Source: Shouchella patagoniensis (GTDB lineage: Bacteria; Bacillota; Bacilli; Bacillales; Bacillaceae_D). Taken from it: 64,000 nucleotides of DNA. The position numbers and the translations under genes are program-made. Below, one piece after another: positions 39,552 through 48,063 of this stretch. Position 1 is the first letter of the stretch, and each line of letters begins with the position of its first letter. The stretch spans positions 3,160,565 to 3,224,564 of the forward strand of contig NZ_KV917377.1 in the NCBI RefSeq assembly GCF_002019705.1. The letters run 5' to 3'. The notes beneath the pieces are model-generated. The model was not told the DNA's origin. It saw only the letters and a list, made by a program, of their open reading frames with translations, and ran no database searches.

Positions 39552-40877
39552 ATGACGCGTTTATATAAAGCTGGTCAGGTTTATACAAATGGACAATTTG
39601 TTAAGGAACAAGGGATTGTTGTGGAAAATGGACAGATAAAAGAAGTGGGTCCAACAAAAGCGCTCCAAGAAAAGTATAGTGGTGTAGAAGAGATTGATTG
39701 GCAAAATAAAGCGATTGTGCCAGGCACAATTAACGCCCATAATCACTCGTTTCAAAGCTTACTTCGAGGAATCGCAGTTGATAGACCTTTTTTGGAATGG
39801 CGTGATAAAGCTTTATACAAATACACACCATTACTCGATGAAGAAGCGATTTATACTGGTGCGTTATTTGCTTTTGGTGAGATGCTAAAGTATGGAGCAA
39901 CGACGGTCAGCGACTTTTTCTATGTGCATAATAACGGGACGAAAACGGATGAAGCAGTTATTCAAGCCGCAAATGACCTTGGTATTCGCCTCGTTATGGC
40001 TCGAACGATGTACGATTGGGATGGTGCGCCAAATAGCTACCGAGAATCGGTTGAAGAGGCAACAAAAAGGACAAGAGATTTAGCTATTAAGTATCAAGGA
40101 AATAAGATGGTCGATATTCATCCAGCACCCCATAGCCCTCATGCAGCATCACCTGAAATGATCCAAGCGGGTCATCGTCTTGCAAAAGAACTTGGCACGC
40201 CGTTCCATATTCATGTGTCAGAGGAAATGTTTGAGGTTGATGAAATTCTTGCTAAATATGGAAAACGCCCAGTTCATTATCTTGATTCATTAGGTGTGGT
40301 TGATGAAAGTATGATTGCCATTCATCTTGTGTGGCTCGACCAATCGGAAATTAAGCTTCTTGGAGAAAAAAGGGCGGCGCTCGCATATTGTCCATCAAGC
40401 AATATGTTTTTATCAGACGGTATATCAAATATTCCAGACCTTGTAAACGCAGGGGTCCGCGTAACTCTAGGAAGTGATGGAGCTTGCAGCAACAACCGTA
40501 TTAGTGTTTTTGAAGAGATGCGAATGTGTTCATTGCTTCAAAAAGTTTCAAAGCTAGACGGGACTTGCATTACCGCCAATCAAGTGTTTGATATGGGCAC
40601 GAAGGTGGGAGCGGAGTTGTTGCAGTTAAATACTGGTGATTTAAGTGCAGGGAAGGAAGCTGACTTTGTCTCCCTTGATCTTGATGACTTGTCACTATCG
40701 CCTAAGCAGGAACTGTTTGCAAACGTCGTTTACTCGATGCAACCTAATGCAATAAAAGATGTTGTAGTAAATGGAAAAATGGCTGTTGCGTCAGGATCAT
40801 TGAAGACCGTGTCAGAGAAATCGATTGTGAGCAAAGTTGATGCTTTGATTGAGAAATGGCATGCAACAAAGGTATAG
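39552..40877 (+). CDS. HutF-like amidohydrolase (COG0402)
   Basis: 441 residues. The metal ligands are in NAHNHSFQ (His63, His65), HIHVSEE near 220 and Asp in GSDGACSNN near 315. The run FQSLLRG...FLEWRDKALY...FFYVHNN resembles formiminoglutamate deiminase (HutF: SHAFQ, FHYVHH). The residues after that differ: IHLVW replaces the usual VHATH of HutF. It could deiminate, desulfurate or open the ring of a urocanase product; the exact reaction is open. AGAGGGG precedes the ATG 15 bases after the M20 gene, so it is the last gene of this operon. Confidence 0.82.
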   Translation: MTRLYKAGQVYTNGQFVKEQGIVVENGQIKEVGPTKALQEKYSGVEEIDWQNKAIVPGTINAHNHSFQSLLRGIAVDRPFLEWRDKALYKYTPLLDEEAIYTGALFAFGEMLKYGATTVSDFFYVHNNGTKTDEAVIQAANDLGIRLVMARTMYDWDGAPNSYRESVEEATKRTRDLAIKYQGNKMVDIHPAPHSPHAASPEMIQAGHRLAKELGTPFHIHVSEEMFEVDEILAKYGKRPVHYLDSLGVVDESMIAIHLVWLDQSEIKLLGEKRAALAYCPSSNMFLSDGISNIPDLVNAGVRVTLGSDGACSNNRISVFEEMRMCSLLQKVSKLDGTCITANQVFDMGTKVGAELLQLNTGDLSAGKEADFVSLDLDDLSLSPKQELFANVVYSMQPNAIKDVVVNGKMAVASGSLKTVSEKSIVSKVDALIEKWHATKV

Positions 40878-40933
40878 TTCAAGGCAAGGGCCAGCGACCG
40901 TGAGTCGTTTTTATGGAAGTGAGGAAGTGAATG

Positions 40934-40963
40934 AAAAAGAGTCCCACTGGTAGCCAGTAGGAC
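40934..40963 (-). terminator. Terminator of the decayed aldo/keto reductase gene
   Basis: GTCCCACTGG (40941-40950) pairs with CCAGTAGGAC (40954-40963) with one G-U, and the minus strand continues TCTTTTTCATT. It sits just after the AKR fragment's stop and points to a once-functional minus-strand gene. Confidence 0.65.
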
Positions 40964-40971
40964 CCTTCTAA

Positions 40972-41366
40972 TCAAAACTCATCGTTTTCTGCTAGGTCTT
41001 GATCGTTAATACGACCATCAGCTTGAGTTAACTGTTTGTTTACTCCCGTTTCATCATCGTAAGAGAGAAATCAAATAGTGATATGGTCTCTACTTGCCGT
41101 TTAGGAGAGGCTGATTTAGGTAAGGGGAGCGCTCCAAGTTGGATATGCCAGCGCAAAATAATTTGAGCAATAGTCTTATTTTGGCGTTTAGCAATCGTTG
41201 CAACGGTTTTGTCATTAAGCAGGGGGTTCGCTCTGCCAATTGAACTCCATGATTGCGTTACAATTCTATGCTCGTGATCCCATGCACGGTGAAATTTTTG
41301 CGAAAAGTAAGGGTGTAGTTCTACTTGGTTTACACTAGGTGTAACGCTAGATTCAGTTATTAACGT
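40972..41366 (-). pseudogene. 3' fragment of an aldo/keto reductase gene
   Basis: The minus strand translates to VTPSVNQVELHPYFSQ..., continues through IILRWHIQLGALPLPKS and, after a frameshift near 41065, ends in QLTQADGRINDQDLAENDEF. It is homologous to the last ~125 residues of the intact AKR at 44609-45457. The N-terminal half with the catalytic tetrad is missing. The break point at about 41366 directly abuts an AraC fragment on the other strand. Confidence 0.8.
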
Positions 41367-41370
41367 TCCA

Positions 41371-41638
41371 TAGTTGCAAAGGTTAGCTGATCAATTTAAT
41401 TTATCCTATTCGAATTTTAGTCATTTTGCCAATAAGAAAACGGGCGAAAATTTCGTTGCGTATTTAGAGAGATTACGGATTGATCATGCGAAGAAACTTC
41501 TCATTTGAAACGAACCGTCCAATCAAAGAGATTGCAACAAAAGTTAATTATGGAAACGCAAATAGTTTCACGAGGTCATTAAAAAAGAGTATGAGCGAAA
41601 CGCCTGGAGAGTATTGGAAGAATAAAAAGAAACGTTAA
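41371..41638 (+). pseudogene. 3' fragment of an AraC-type regulator, frameshifted
   Basis: The plus strand reads LQRLADQFNLSYSNFSHFA, continues to RLRIDHAKKLLI and a stop, then continues in another frame as FETNRPIKEIATKVNYGNAN and ends in SETPGEYWKNKKKR. Together this is the double helix-turn-helix domain of an AraC-family protein. It has lost its sensor domain and carries a one- or two-base deletion near 41501-41507. Confidence 0.75.
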
Positions 41639-41677
41639 AAAATAATGAATGCCGTACAAATAAAATTGGAACTAAAC

Positions 41678-41703
41678 AAAGAGAGGGAAACCCCTCTCTT
41701 TTT
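41678..41703. terminator. Terminator between the AraC fragment and the UPF0316 gene
   Basis: AAAGAGAGGG pairs with CCCTCTCTTT around AAAC; a T-run follows on the plus strand (CTTTTTTAAGG) and TTTGTTTAG on the minus strand. It can end both the AraC remnant and the convergent gene. Confidence 0.75.
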
Positions 41704-42266
41704 TAAGGTTTCTTTTCCTTTGCTTTCCGTTTTAAGAATTTCTCCCGTTGCTTCCTCATGCCTTTTACAACATAGCCACCTTTAAAACTCCGTGGCTCAA
41801 AGGAAACAACAAAGGCGTTTGGTTCATATTTACCGATTATTTCCATAAACTCATTTTCACGATCTCTGCGGGCGGTGCAGTCGAGTCGGTAGCGGAGGGA
41901 GTCAATGCCTTCTACCGCAACTACGGAAACACTGAATCCTACTTCCCGTAAGCGATTAATTAGCGTCTTGTTGTTTTCCAATGTGTTGACTTGTAAGGAT
42001 ACGTAACCAATGGCCAAACGTTCTTCAATGAGTGCACCAAGGTACATTCCAGCGCCAAAACCGATTGCGTAAGCGGCCATGCTCCAGTAGTTGCTTAAGT
42101 CACTAAATACGATTCCAAGAGCGACTACATGAACGCCGCCTTCTAACGTTGCAAATAGTGCCGACTTTTCTTTCTCACCTTTTACCATCATAAGTGTGCG
42201 TAACACAACTAAGGGGACATATAAAAGCTGTGCGCCTAGTATAATTAATGGTTGTATAAGCATCAA
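41703..42266 (-). CDS. UPF0316 (DUF2179-type) membrane protein, copy 1
   Basis: 187 residues: about three membrane segments in the first 90 residues, then a soluble DUF2179-like alpha/beta domain ([20 protein letters not shown]..., ending in [15 protein letters not shown]) and a very basic C-terminal tail. Function of the family is unknown. It is closely similar to the gene at 43747-44307; the N-terminal ~80 residues are nearly identical. Confidence 0.85.
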   Translation of the reverse strand: MMLIQPLIILGAQLLYVPLVVLRTLMMVKGEKEKSALFATLEGGVHVVALGIVFSDLSNYWSMAAYAIGFGAGMYLGALIEERLAIGYVSLQVNTLENNKTLINRLREVGFSVSVVAVEGIDSLRYRLDCTARRDRENEFMEIIGKYEPNAFVVSFEPRSFKGGYVVKGMRKQREKFLKRKAKEKKP

Positions 42267-42398
42267 ATTTCACCCTCTCCACTTAAAGATTAAATGCAAA
42301 GTTTAACAGGTTTTTATAAGATTGGAAGAGGAAAAGGGAAATTCAACAAACTTGATAACCAAAATGAATAATAAGTACATTATGAAGGTAAATAAAAA

Positions 42399-42420
42399 AC
42401 CCAATGCATGTGCATTGGGT
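42399..42420 (-). terminator. Terminator of the frameshifted membrane protein gene
   Basis: ACCCAATGCA (42399-42408) and TGCATTGGGT (42411-42420) form a perfect 10-bp stem, followed on the minus strand by TTTTTTATT. It lies 29 bases after the stop at 42449. Confidence 0.85.
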
Positions 42421-42448
42421 AATAAAACGAGGCAGTCAAATAGACTGT

Positions 42449-42893
42449 TCAAAAAGTGCGAAAAACGTTAAAGTTAGCACCTAAAGCAAAAGCAATAGTC
42501 AAAGCAATTGCCCAAAGCGTTATCGCTATAATTTGCCATAAAGTTACGTACTGTCTACTAGCACCAGCAGCAAGAGCAATTGCTGCACCAATATGATAGC
42601 CGATAAGCGGACCAGCTAGTGATACGCCTGGAACACCATACTTTCTAAAGAAATTCTGTGCTCGACGCCAGCGTCCACCTTCTTTCCGCTCCTTATTTCC
42701 TCCTCTTACTTTATCAATAATCCATATAAATCCAAGTACAGAGATAAGGTTCCCAACAATCGCAATTATGCCAACTGGAATAAGTGGAAAGCCTAGCATA
42801 TGATTCGAAAAAAGGAACCATGGAAACAATAAAAACACCAAGATATTGATAAATAGTATCTGCTTCAGCAATACTCTGAAAAAAACTTTGCAT
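42449..42893 (-). pseudogene. Frameshifted small multidrug export-like membrane protein
   Basis: An ATG at 42893, after AAAGGAG, opens MQSFFQSIAEADTIYQYLG and VFIVSMVPFFESYA. The frame is then lost, and the protein continues in another frame with GFPLIPVGIIAIVGN through RKYGVPGVSLAGPLIGYHIG to the end. The extra base is at about 42794-42795; dropping it gives a continuous ~147-residue protein of the small multidrug-export (COG2426) type. The shorter intact frame (140 residues, start 42871) lacks the true N-terminus. The substrate is unknown. Confidence 0.7.
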
Positions 42894-43059
42894 TGTTTAT
42901 TCTCCTTTATACATGTTTACAATGGATAGTATATTTCTACCTTCATTGTAGAAGGAATGTAAGGGTTTGGCATTACATATCCAATGAAAAGAGGGAGGCA
43001 GGAGGTGAATGGAGCAATGCAATTTGTGAATGAAGAAAGCCTTGCCGAAATTGGCAAGG

Positions 43060-43647
43060 TTAAAAGTCGGTTGGCCGCTTCTTCATCGTAAATAAAGCAA
43101 GGGAAATAAACAAAAATGACCAAACAATAATATAATGAAAGGGGGAGAGAAAGGCATCTACGGGTCGCGTGGGAATTAAGGATAATCCTTCATAAAGAAG
43201 GTAGTTAAGGAGTATTTGGATGAAAAAAGTCTCTCCTTGGTTCGACAAAACTTGATTGATTATTTCCAGGGCAATAAAAACAATGACAACTGGTGTCGCC
43301 CATAAGTTCACTTCAATTGTATTTCTTGAATACATACTCACAATTGTGCCAATTGAAAGCATAATCAAAAGCGCAGGAATAATAAAAACGCATACTAAGA
43401 AGGATGTGAAAAGACCAAACCCACTGGCAATGCCTGTTATAAAAGATATGCCTAACGTTACGATTGTCGTTAAGCTGGCTTTCGCGATTACGAGATGAGA
43501 AAGAGAAACACCTTGTTGTTTTAAAATACTCCAAGTATTTTGCTCCTTTTCTTCTACAAGCAAATTTCCTTGCATATGAAGAGGCATTAATAACCATGTA
43601 AAGGTAATAATCAGAACCCATGGACATTCGTGGTGACTCCCTCTCAT
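43060..43647 (-). pseudogene. Truncated ABC-2 type permease
   Basis: 195 residues covering only the membrane-anchored C-terminal part of an ABC-2 permease: EEKEQNTWSILKQQGVS and five hydrophobic segments. Normal members are about 350-400 residues with an N-terminal helix and extracellular domain, which are absent. No ATPase gene or ribosome site is nearby. It is probably a remnant, although the frame is intact. Confidence 0.6.
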
Positions 43648-43713
43648 TTTAAATCATCTATTAGCATACCTTTTTTAGAATAAATGTGTAAATATTCTCT
43701 TTATATTATACCT

Positions 43714-43748
43714 AAAAAAGATGCACACAAGAAGAATGCATCTTTTTT
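43714..43748. terminator. Bidirectional terminator after UPF0316 copy 2
   Basis: AAAAAAGATGCA (43714-43725) pairs perfectly with TGCATCTTTTTT (43737-43748). The stop codon of the UPF0316 gene lies within its right arm. Confidence 0.85.
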
Positions 43749-44307
43749 AAGTATAGGTTTCGTTCCGTTCCTTTTTTAATAACCATTTGCCTCTTTGTTT
43801 TTTGCGTTTAACAATATAGCCTCCTTTGAAATTTCGCGGCTCAAAGGAAACTACAAATGCTTCTGAATCATAGGCATTAACAATGCGAATAAACTCGTGT
43901 TCCCTATCCCTCCTTGCGGTACAAGCTAGTTGATAACGTAAAGAGTGAATACCCTCAACCGGTGTAGCACATACGCTGAAGCCAGATTTCCGCAGTTCTT
44001 CTAGAAGTGGCTTATGTTGAATTGACGTATTCACTTGAATGGAGACGTAGCCAATTGCCAATTTTTCTTCCACAATCGCACCAATGTACATGCCTAATCC
44101 AAAGCCAATCGCATAAGCTGCCATATTCCAATAATTAGATAAATCACTGAAGACGATTCCAAGTGCTACAACATGAACGCCCCCTTCAAACGTAGCGAAT
44201 AGAGCTGATTTTTCTTTTTCGCCTTTTACCATCATAAGAGTGCGCAAGACAACTAATGGGACGTAGAGAAGTTGGGCTCCTAAAATAAGTAGTGGTTGCA
44301 TAAGCAT
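43747..44307 (-). CDS. UPF0316 (DUF2179-type) membrane protein, copy 2
   Basis: 186 residues, the same layout as copy 1 at 41703-42266: membrane segments in the first ~90 residues, then a DUF2179-like domain ending [14 protein letters not shown] and a basic tail. The hydrophobic half is almost the same in both copies, while the C-terminal half has diverged (for example the NTLENNKT and NTSIQHKP segments). It is transcribed in the same direction as copy 1. Function unknown. Confidence 0.85.
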   Translation of the reverse strand: MLMQPLLILGAQLLYVPLVVLRTLMMVKGEKEKSALFATFEGGVHVVALGIVFSDLSNYWNMAAYAIGFGLGMYIGAIVEEKLAIGYVSIQVNTSIQHKPLLEELRKSGFSVCATPVEGIHSLRYQLACTARRDREHEFIRIVNAYDSEAFVVSFEPRNFKGGYIVKRKKQRGKWLLKKERNETYT

Positions 44308-44608
44308 TGAGTCACTCCATTTACATAAAATTAAGCTTCCTTATAGTTCCCAATCAATGGGATTTTATGTGGGTAATGGAATGTTAAGAAAAACGAGAAC
44401 CACAAAAGGTTCTCGTTTCTCTTACTAGCGCTAGTAAGTCATCATAAATTAATAAGAGGGGGAAGTGGTTTGTTATGCGTTGTAGCTATTTAAATACGGT
44501 AACCCCCCCTCCCCAACTAATATTGTTATTACCCCAATACCTTTCTGTTTCCGATTACAACTAAAAGTAAAAAAACCTTGCTTGTTAAGAAGCAAGGGGA
44601 AGATGACG
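44308..44608. other. Spacer with two hairpins
   Basis: Holds a perfect 11-bp stem, AAACGAGAACC (44391-44401) with GGTTCTCGTTT (44408-44418), followed by CTCTT, and a separate AKR terminator at 44567-44597. A C-run (AACCCCCCCTCCCC near 44502) is unusual. No gene is credible: the 60-codon minus-strand frame here overlaps the AKR end. Confidence 0.5.
44567..44597 (-). terminator. Terminator of the aldo/keto reductase gene
   Basis: CCTTGCTT (44576-44583) pairs with AAGCAAGG (44590-44597); on the minus strand a run of seven T follows. It lies 12 bases after the AKR stop. Confidence 0.8.
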
Positions 44609-45457
44609 TTAGAATTCTTCATATTCTGCTGGATTCTGATTATCAATACGTCCATCTGGTTTAGTGAGCTGATTGATTTTTGTCATATCATCATCACTTA
44701 AGGAAAAATCATAGACGGATAAATTTTCAAGTTGTCTTTCAGAGTTTGATGATCTGACGAGGGGGAGAGTACCTAGTTGCAACTGCCAGCGCATAATGAT
44801 TTGTGGAACTGATTTACCGTATGTTTCAGCAATCGAAGCGAGGCTGTGATCAGAAAAGACGCTATCAGAACGGGCGCGGCCAAACGGACTCCATGCTTCG
44901 GTAACAATACCGAGTTTAGTATTATAAGCTAGTTGGTCTTCTTGGGAGAAATAGGGGTGTAGTTCAATCTGGTTTATGCTTGGTGTGACCCCTGTTTCAT
45001 TAATAATACGGTCTAGGTGTTCCGGCAAAAAGTTGCTGACGCCGATGGAACGGACGAGACCCCATTTTTGTGCTTCAATTAGCGCTTGCCATGCTTCAAC
45101 AAATAGGTCTTGCTTAGGGTTTGGCCAATGAATGAGATAAACGTCATAATAGTCAAGTCTGGCACGCATCAATGATTCTTGAATCGTCTCGATTGCTTTC
45201 CCATATGCATGGTGGCGACCTGGTAGCTTCGAAGTAATTCGCAGCTGCTCTCGCGGAACCGAGCTACGACGGACAGCAGTACCAACGGCTCCTTCATTTT
45301 CATAATTAAAAGCGGAGTCAATCAATCGATAACCAACGTCAATGGCGCTTGAAATTGTATTTGAGCCTTTGTTTCCTTTGAGTTGCGCTGTACCAAAACC
45401 AATCTCAGGAATTGTTGTCCCATCATTTAATATTCTACTTGGAACATGATGTGTCAA
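44609..45457 (-). CDS. Aldo/keto reductase
   Basis: 282 residues, NAD(P)H-dependent carbonyl reductase. The catalytic tetrad is complete: Asp47, Tyr52, Lys77 and His110 (RLIDSAFNY; TSKLPGR; VYLIHWPNP). The nucleotide-binding loop LPLVRSSNSERQLEN lies near 230-245. Its C-terminal third is the functional counterpart of the fragment at 40972-41366. It is a monocistronic gene with its own terminator. Natural substrate unknown. Confidence 0.92.
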   Translation of the reverse strand: MTHHVPSRILNDGTTIPEIGFGTAQLKGNKGSNTISSAIDVGYRLIDSAFNYENEGAVGTAVRRSSVPREQLRITSKLPGRHHAYGKAIETIQESLMRARLDYYDVYLIHWPNPKQDLFVEAWQALIEAQKWGLVRSIGVSNFLPEHLDRIINETGVTPSINQIELHPYFSQEDQLAYNTKLGIVTEAWSPFGRARSDSVFSDHSLASIAETYGKSVPQIIMRWQLQLGTLPLVRSSNSERQLENLSVYDFSLSDDDMTKINQLTKPDGRIDNQNPAEYEEF

Positions 45458-45620
45458 ATTGAATCACTCCTCTCAACTTGTTTTATAGTCTAGCATTTCC
45501 TTAGGTGGCAGTCTATTTAAATGCATAGAAAATTCGGTTAAATGAATAAGTTTAGTTACCTTGCTTAATTCAGATAATCCATTTTATATTTAAGGGTTTT
45601 TGAAATACATTAATTTTTTA

Positions 45621-45650
45621 TTGATAAACGATATATAGTTATCGTATAAT
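45621..45650 (+). promoter_or_regulatory. Promoter with an operator in its spacer, before the DUF2975 operon
   Basis: TTGATA (45621-45626), 18 bases, TATAAT (45645-45650). Within the spacer ACGATA (45628-45633), 6 bases, TATCGT (45640-45645) is a perfect inverted repeat. A protein bound there would block RNA polymerase; the XRE-type regulator in the operon is the obvious candidate for autoregulation. Confidence 0.65.
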
Positions 45651-45683
45651 TACTTTAGAGAATAAAAGTGGTGAGGTGTTAGT

Positions 45684-46160
45684 ATGAAAGATGGGACGGT
45701 TCTTTTTTTAAAAGGGGTTACGGTATTTATAGGTATTGTTGTTGCAATATGTTGCATTTGGTCTTTGCCGAATCTTGCGAGAGAAGCTGCGGAATTAAAT
45801 CCAGAATTCGCGCATTTGCGCATTCCCGTTTTGGCAGGTATTTATATGACAGCTGTGCCTTTTTACTTTGCGCTTTATCAAGCATTTCACTTATTGATGC
45901 TTATTGAGAAAGAATATGCTTTTTCAGAATGGGCGGTCAAAACGCTTGGAAATATTAAAGTGTGTGCGGGGGCAATTATTGGACTCTATGCACTAGGCAT
46001 GGCAGGGTTGTTTACTTTAAATGCACTTCATCCAGGTATTGCTCTAATCGGTGGAGGGATTATGTTTACGACGTTAGTCATTTTCTTCTTTGCAGCAGTT
46101 CTACAAGGGTTATTATCGAGTGCTTTGAAAATAAAATCAGAGAATGATTTAACGGTTTGA
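45684..46160 (+). CDS. DUF2975 membrane protein (YoaS-like)
   Basis: 158 residues with four membrane segments, matching the DUF2975 family. In B. subtilis the comparable YoaS is paired with the small HTH protein YozG, as here. The ATG follows GAGGTG. The role is unknown; such pairs may sense envelope or membrane conditions (inference). Confidence 0.8.
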   Translation: MKDGTVLFLKGVTVFIGIVVAICCIWSLPNLAREAAELNPEFAHLRIPVLAGIYMTAVPFYFALYQAFHLLMLIEKEYAFSEWAVKTLGNIKVCAGAIIGLYALGMAGLFTLNALHPGIALIGGGIMFTTLVIFFFAAVLQGLLSSALKIKSENDLTV

Positions 46161-46170
46161 GGTGGAGAAG

Positions 46171-46386
46171 ATGGCAATAATTATTCGACTAGATGTCATG
46201 CTAGCAAAACGGAAAATGAGTATGACAGAGCTCTCAGAAAAGGTCGGAGTGACGATGGCAAACTTATCAATCTTAAAAAACGGAAAAGCGAAAGCCGTTC
46301 GATTCTCGACGCTTGAGGCGATTTGTAATGTACTAGACTGTCAGCCTGGTGATTTGCTGGAATATGACCGGAAAGATGTAAAGTAA
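46171..46386 (+). CDS. Small XRE-family DNA-binding protein (YozG-like)
   Basis: 71 residues that are nearly all helix-turn-helix: MLAKRKMSMTELSEKVGVTM, then NLSILKNGKAKAVRFSTLEAI. The ATG at 46171 follows GAGGTGG; a GTG three codons earlier overlaps that site. It begins 10 bases after the DUF2975 gene and ends in TAATG with the next gene. It probably binds the palindrome in the operon promoter. Confidence 0.88.
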   Translation: MAIIIRLDVMLAKRKMSMTELSEKVGVTMANLSILKNGKAKAVRFSTLEAICNVLDCQPGDLLEYDRKDVK

Positions 46387-46919
46387 TGCGCTTTTCCATT
46401 ACAGGTATCGTCTTTGTTGGCCTCATTTGTTTACTCATTTTGTTATTGTTTGCCTCCCCGCTTATGAATCGTTTGGAAGGCAATAAGATCATTAAACACT
46501 TACAAGAAGCACGATGGTTTCAGAACCCATGGTTTGCAGGAATTTTCCTTTTTAGCATGAATCTACTTCTGTTTGCCTTCACAAGTCTCCTTTTGTACTT
46601 ACCTGCTTATTTTGCAGTGCCAACAAGTCCTTTGTTTATTATGGCGGCCGCAGTGATTGCAAGTTTGCTTTTATGGGCGTTTGCCAATCAGGGGTTTCAA
46701 GGCACGAAAAGTGAACGATTAAAAATGAGTTTAATGGGAAGCAGTTTTTATTTCCTTTTAACGATAGGGTTCGTTATATGGCTCCATAAAACGCCACTTG
46801 CCATTCAGGAAGATGATTTATTTATGCGTGATATTGGTTTAATGTTTGGCATATTGGTGTCTTTCGTTGCATTTCTAACAAGTTTATTTGTAACGACATT
46901 ACAGAGAAAGAAGGGATGA
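46386..46919 (+). CDS. Integral membrane protein of the DUF2975/XRE operon
   Basis: 177 residues with five hydrophobic stretches (1-27, 50-75, 80-105, 115-135, 148-170). Its start codon shares a base with the stop of the XRE gene. No family recognised, but the position makes it a third member of the operon. DUF2975 pairs in other Bacillus species are not always followed by such a gene. Confidence 0.7.
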   Translation: MRFSITGIVFVGLICLLILLLFASPLMNRLEGNKIIKHLQEARWFQNPWFAGIFLFSMNLLLFAFTSLLLYLPAYFAVPTSPLFIMAAAVIASLLLWAFANQGFQGTKSERLKMSLMGSSFYFLLTIGFVIWLHKTPLAIQEDDLFMRDIGLMFGILVSFVAFLTSLFVTTLQRKKG

Positions 46920-46926
46920 GCTGATC

Positions 46927-47394
46927 ATGTATGTGCAAGAGGATGTGCCTATAAGGTGTACTGGAATAGCAGTTGTGCTGATTAAACAAGTGGCTAGTCA
47001 ATACAAAGTATTGCTGTTGAAGAGAGCGTCCTCAACGTTAAAAGGACTGTGGTGTTATATTGGCGGTGGGATAGAAAGCGGTGAGACGGCGGTAGAAGCG
47101 ACATGGCGTGAAGTGAGAGAAGAGACGGGTATTACGGATTTGACCCTATACACGACCAATACATTTGATCAGTTTTATAACCCTAAAAGCAACTTGATCT
47201 ACGTTGCTCCTGTCTTTGTCGGCTATGTAAGCGAACAGACAGAGGTACAACTAAACGATGAACATAGTGATTTTGAATGGCTTTTAATAGACGAAGCAGT
47301 GGTGAAAGTAACCTTACCCGGAAACGAAGAGGTTCTTCGTTATATAGAAAGGCATTTTATTAAGAAAGTACCACTTGAATGGTTAAAGGTATGA
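46927..47394 (+). CDS. Nudix hydrolase
   Basis: 155 residues with a complete Nudix box from Gly47 to Ile69: G-x5-E (Glu53)-x7-REVREETGI. The Glu residues coordinate Mg2+ and the enzyme cleaves a nucleoside diphosphate linked to another group. It begins 7 bases after the previous gene, so it may be co-transcribed. Substrate unknown. Confidence 0.92.
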   Translation: MYVQEDVPIRCTGIAVVLIKQVASQYKVLLLKRASSTLKGLWCYIGGGIESGETAVEATWREVREETGITDLTLYTTNTFDQFYNPKSNLIYVAPVFVGYVSEQTEVQLNDEHSDFEWLLIDEAVVKVTLPGNEEVLRYIERHFIKKVPLEWLKV

Positions 47395-47436
47395 GTAGAA
47401 CTGATGCAGCAAATAAAGAAGAGGGATTGTTAACGG

Positions 47437-47991
47437 ATGTTACTAGTAGTGGTCTTGTTGTTTATCTGCATTTTGCTCTATATACTCTTCATAATAAATT
47501 ACTTCCTTGGTGACCATTCTAAGAAGTCTAAAGTGGTCATTCTTACCATTCCATTGGCTATTGTGCTCGGCTTTTTAGTCTGGCAATTTTCTGTATCCAA
47601 TCATTATTTTATTCGTTCTTCGGACTTATCAAAGGAAACCGTTGTAGGTATGCAGTTAGACGAACTGACAACTGTTAAACAATTAAACCAAGTGGGTGAG
47701 TACGAAAGGAATATTCAACCAGATGGATTCATGTATGATTATGGTGATTTAATGATAAAAACAGATACAAGTCACCGAATCACGTCGTTTTCTACGAATT
47801 GGGGATTAAATGAGTTAGAAGAAGGAGATTCGCTTAATAAGGTAAAAGCGATTTATGGAGACCATTACTATACATATAAGGAAATGGGTTTAGGAAAGGC
47901 TTATGTATTTGTGGATCGTGAGCTTGATTGGGTACTGACGGTGTGGACGCAAGAAGCAAAGGTGCGCTATGTATGGATATCAACAATGTAA
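47437..47991 (+). CDS. Membrane-anchored protein of unknown function
   Basis: 184 residues: two membrane segments (about 1-22 and 33-52), then an extracytoplasmic domain with VVGMQLDELTTVKQLNQVG near 70 and two repeated DSLNKVKAIYGD-like and KETVVGMQLDEL-like stretches. These resemble the short repeats of some secreted Bacillus proteins, but no family is recognised. Weak ribosome site (AGAGGGA). Confidence 0.65.
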   Translation: MLLVVVLLFICILLYILFIINYFLGDHSKKSKVVILTIPLAIVLGFLVWQFSVSNHYFIRSSDLSKETVVGMQLDELTTVKQLNQVGEYERNIQPDGFMYDYGDLMIKTDTSHRITSFSTNWGLNELEEGDSLNKVKAIYGDHYYTYKEMGLGKAYVFVDRELDWVLTVWTQEAKVRYVWISTM

Positions 47992-48063
47992 ACACCCAAG
48001 AGACTGTATTCGTTTTGAAAACAGGTTTTTCAAAAATGGGTTGATTGAAAAAGGAGGACCCAC

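Noticed and set aside
42917-43123. 68-codon minus-strand frame
   Set aside because: It overlaps the end of the ABC-2 remnant in another frame and looks like random read-through.
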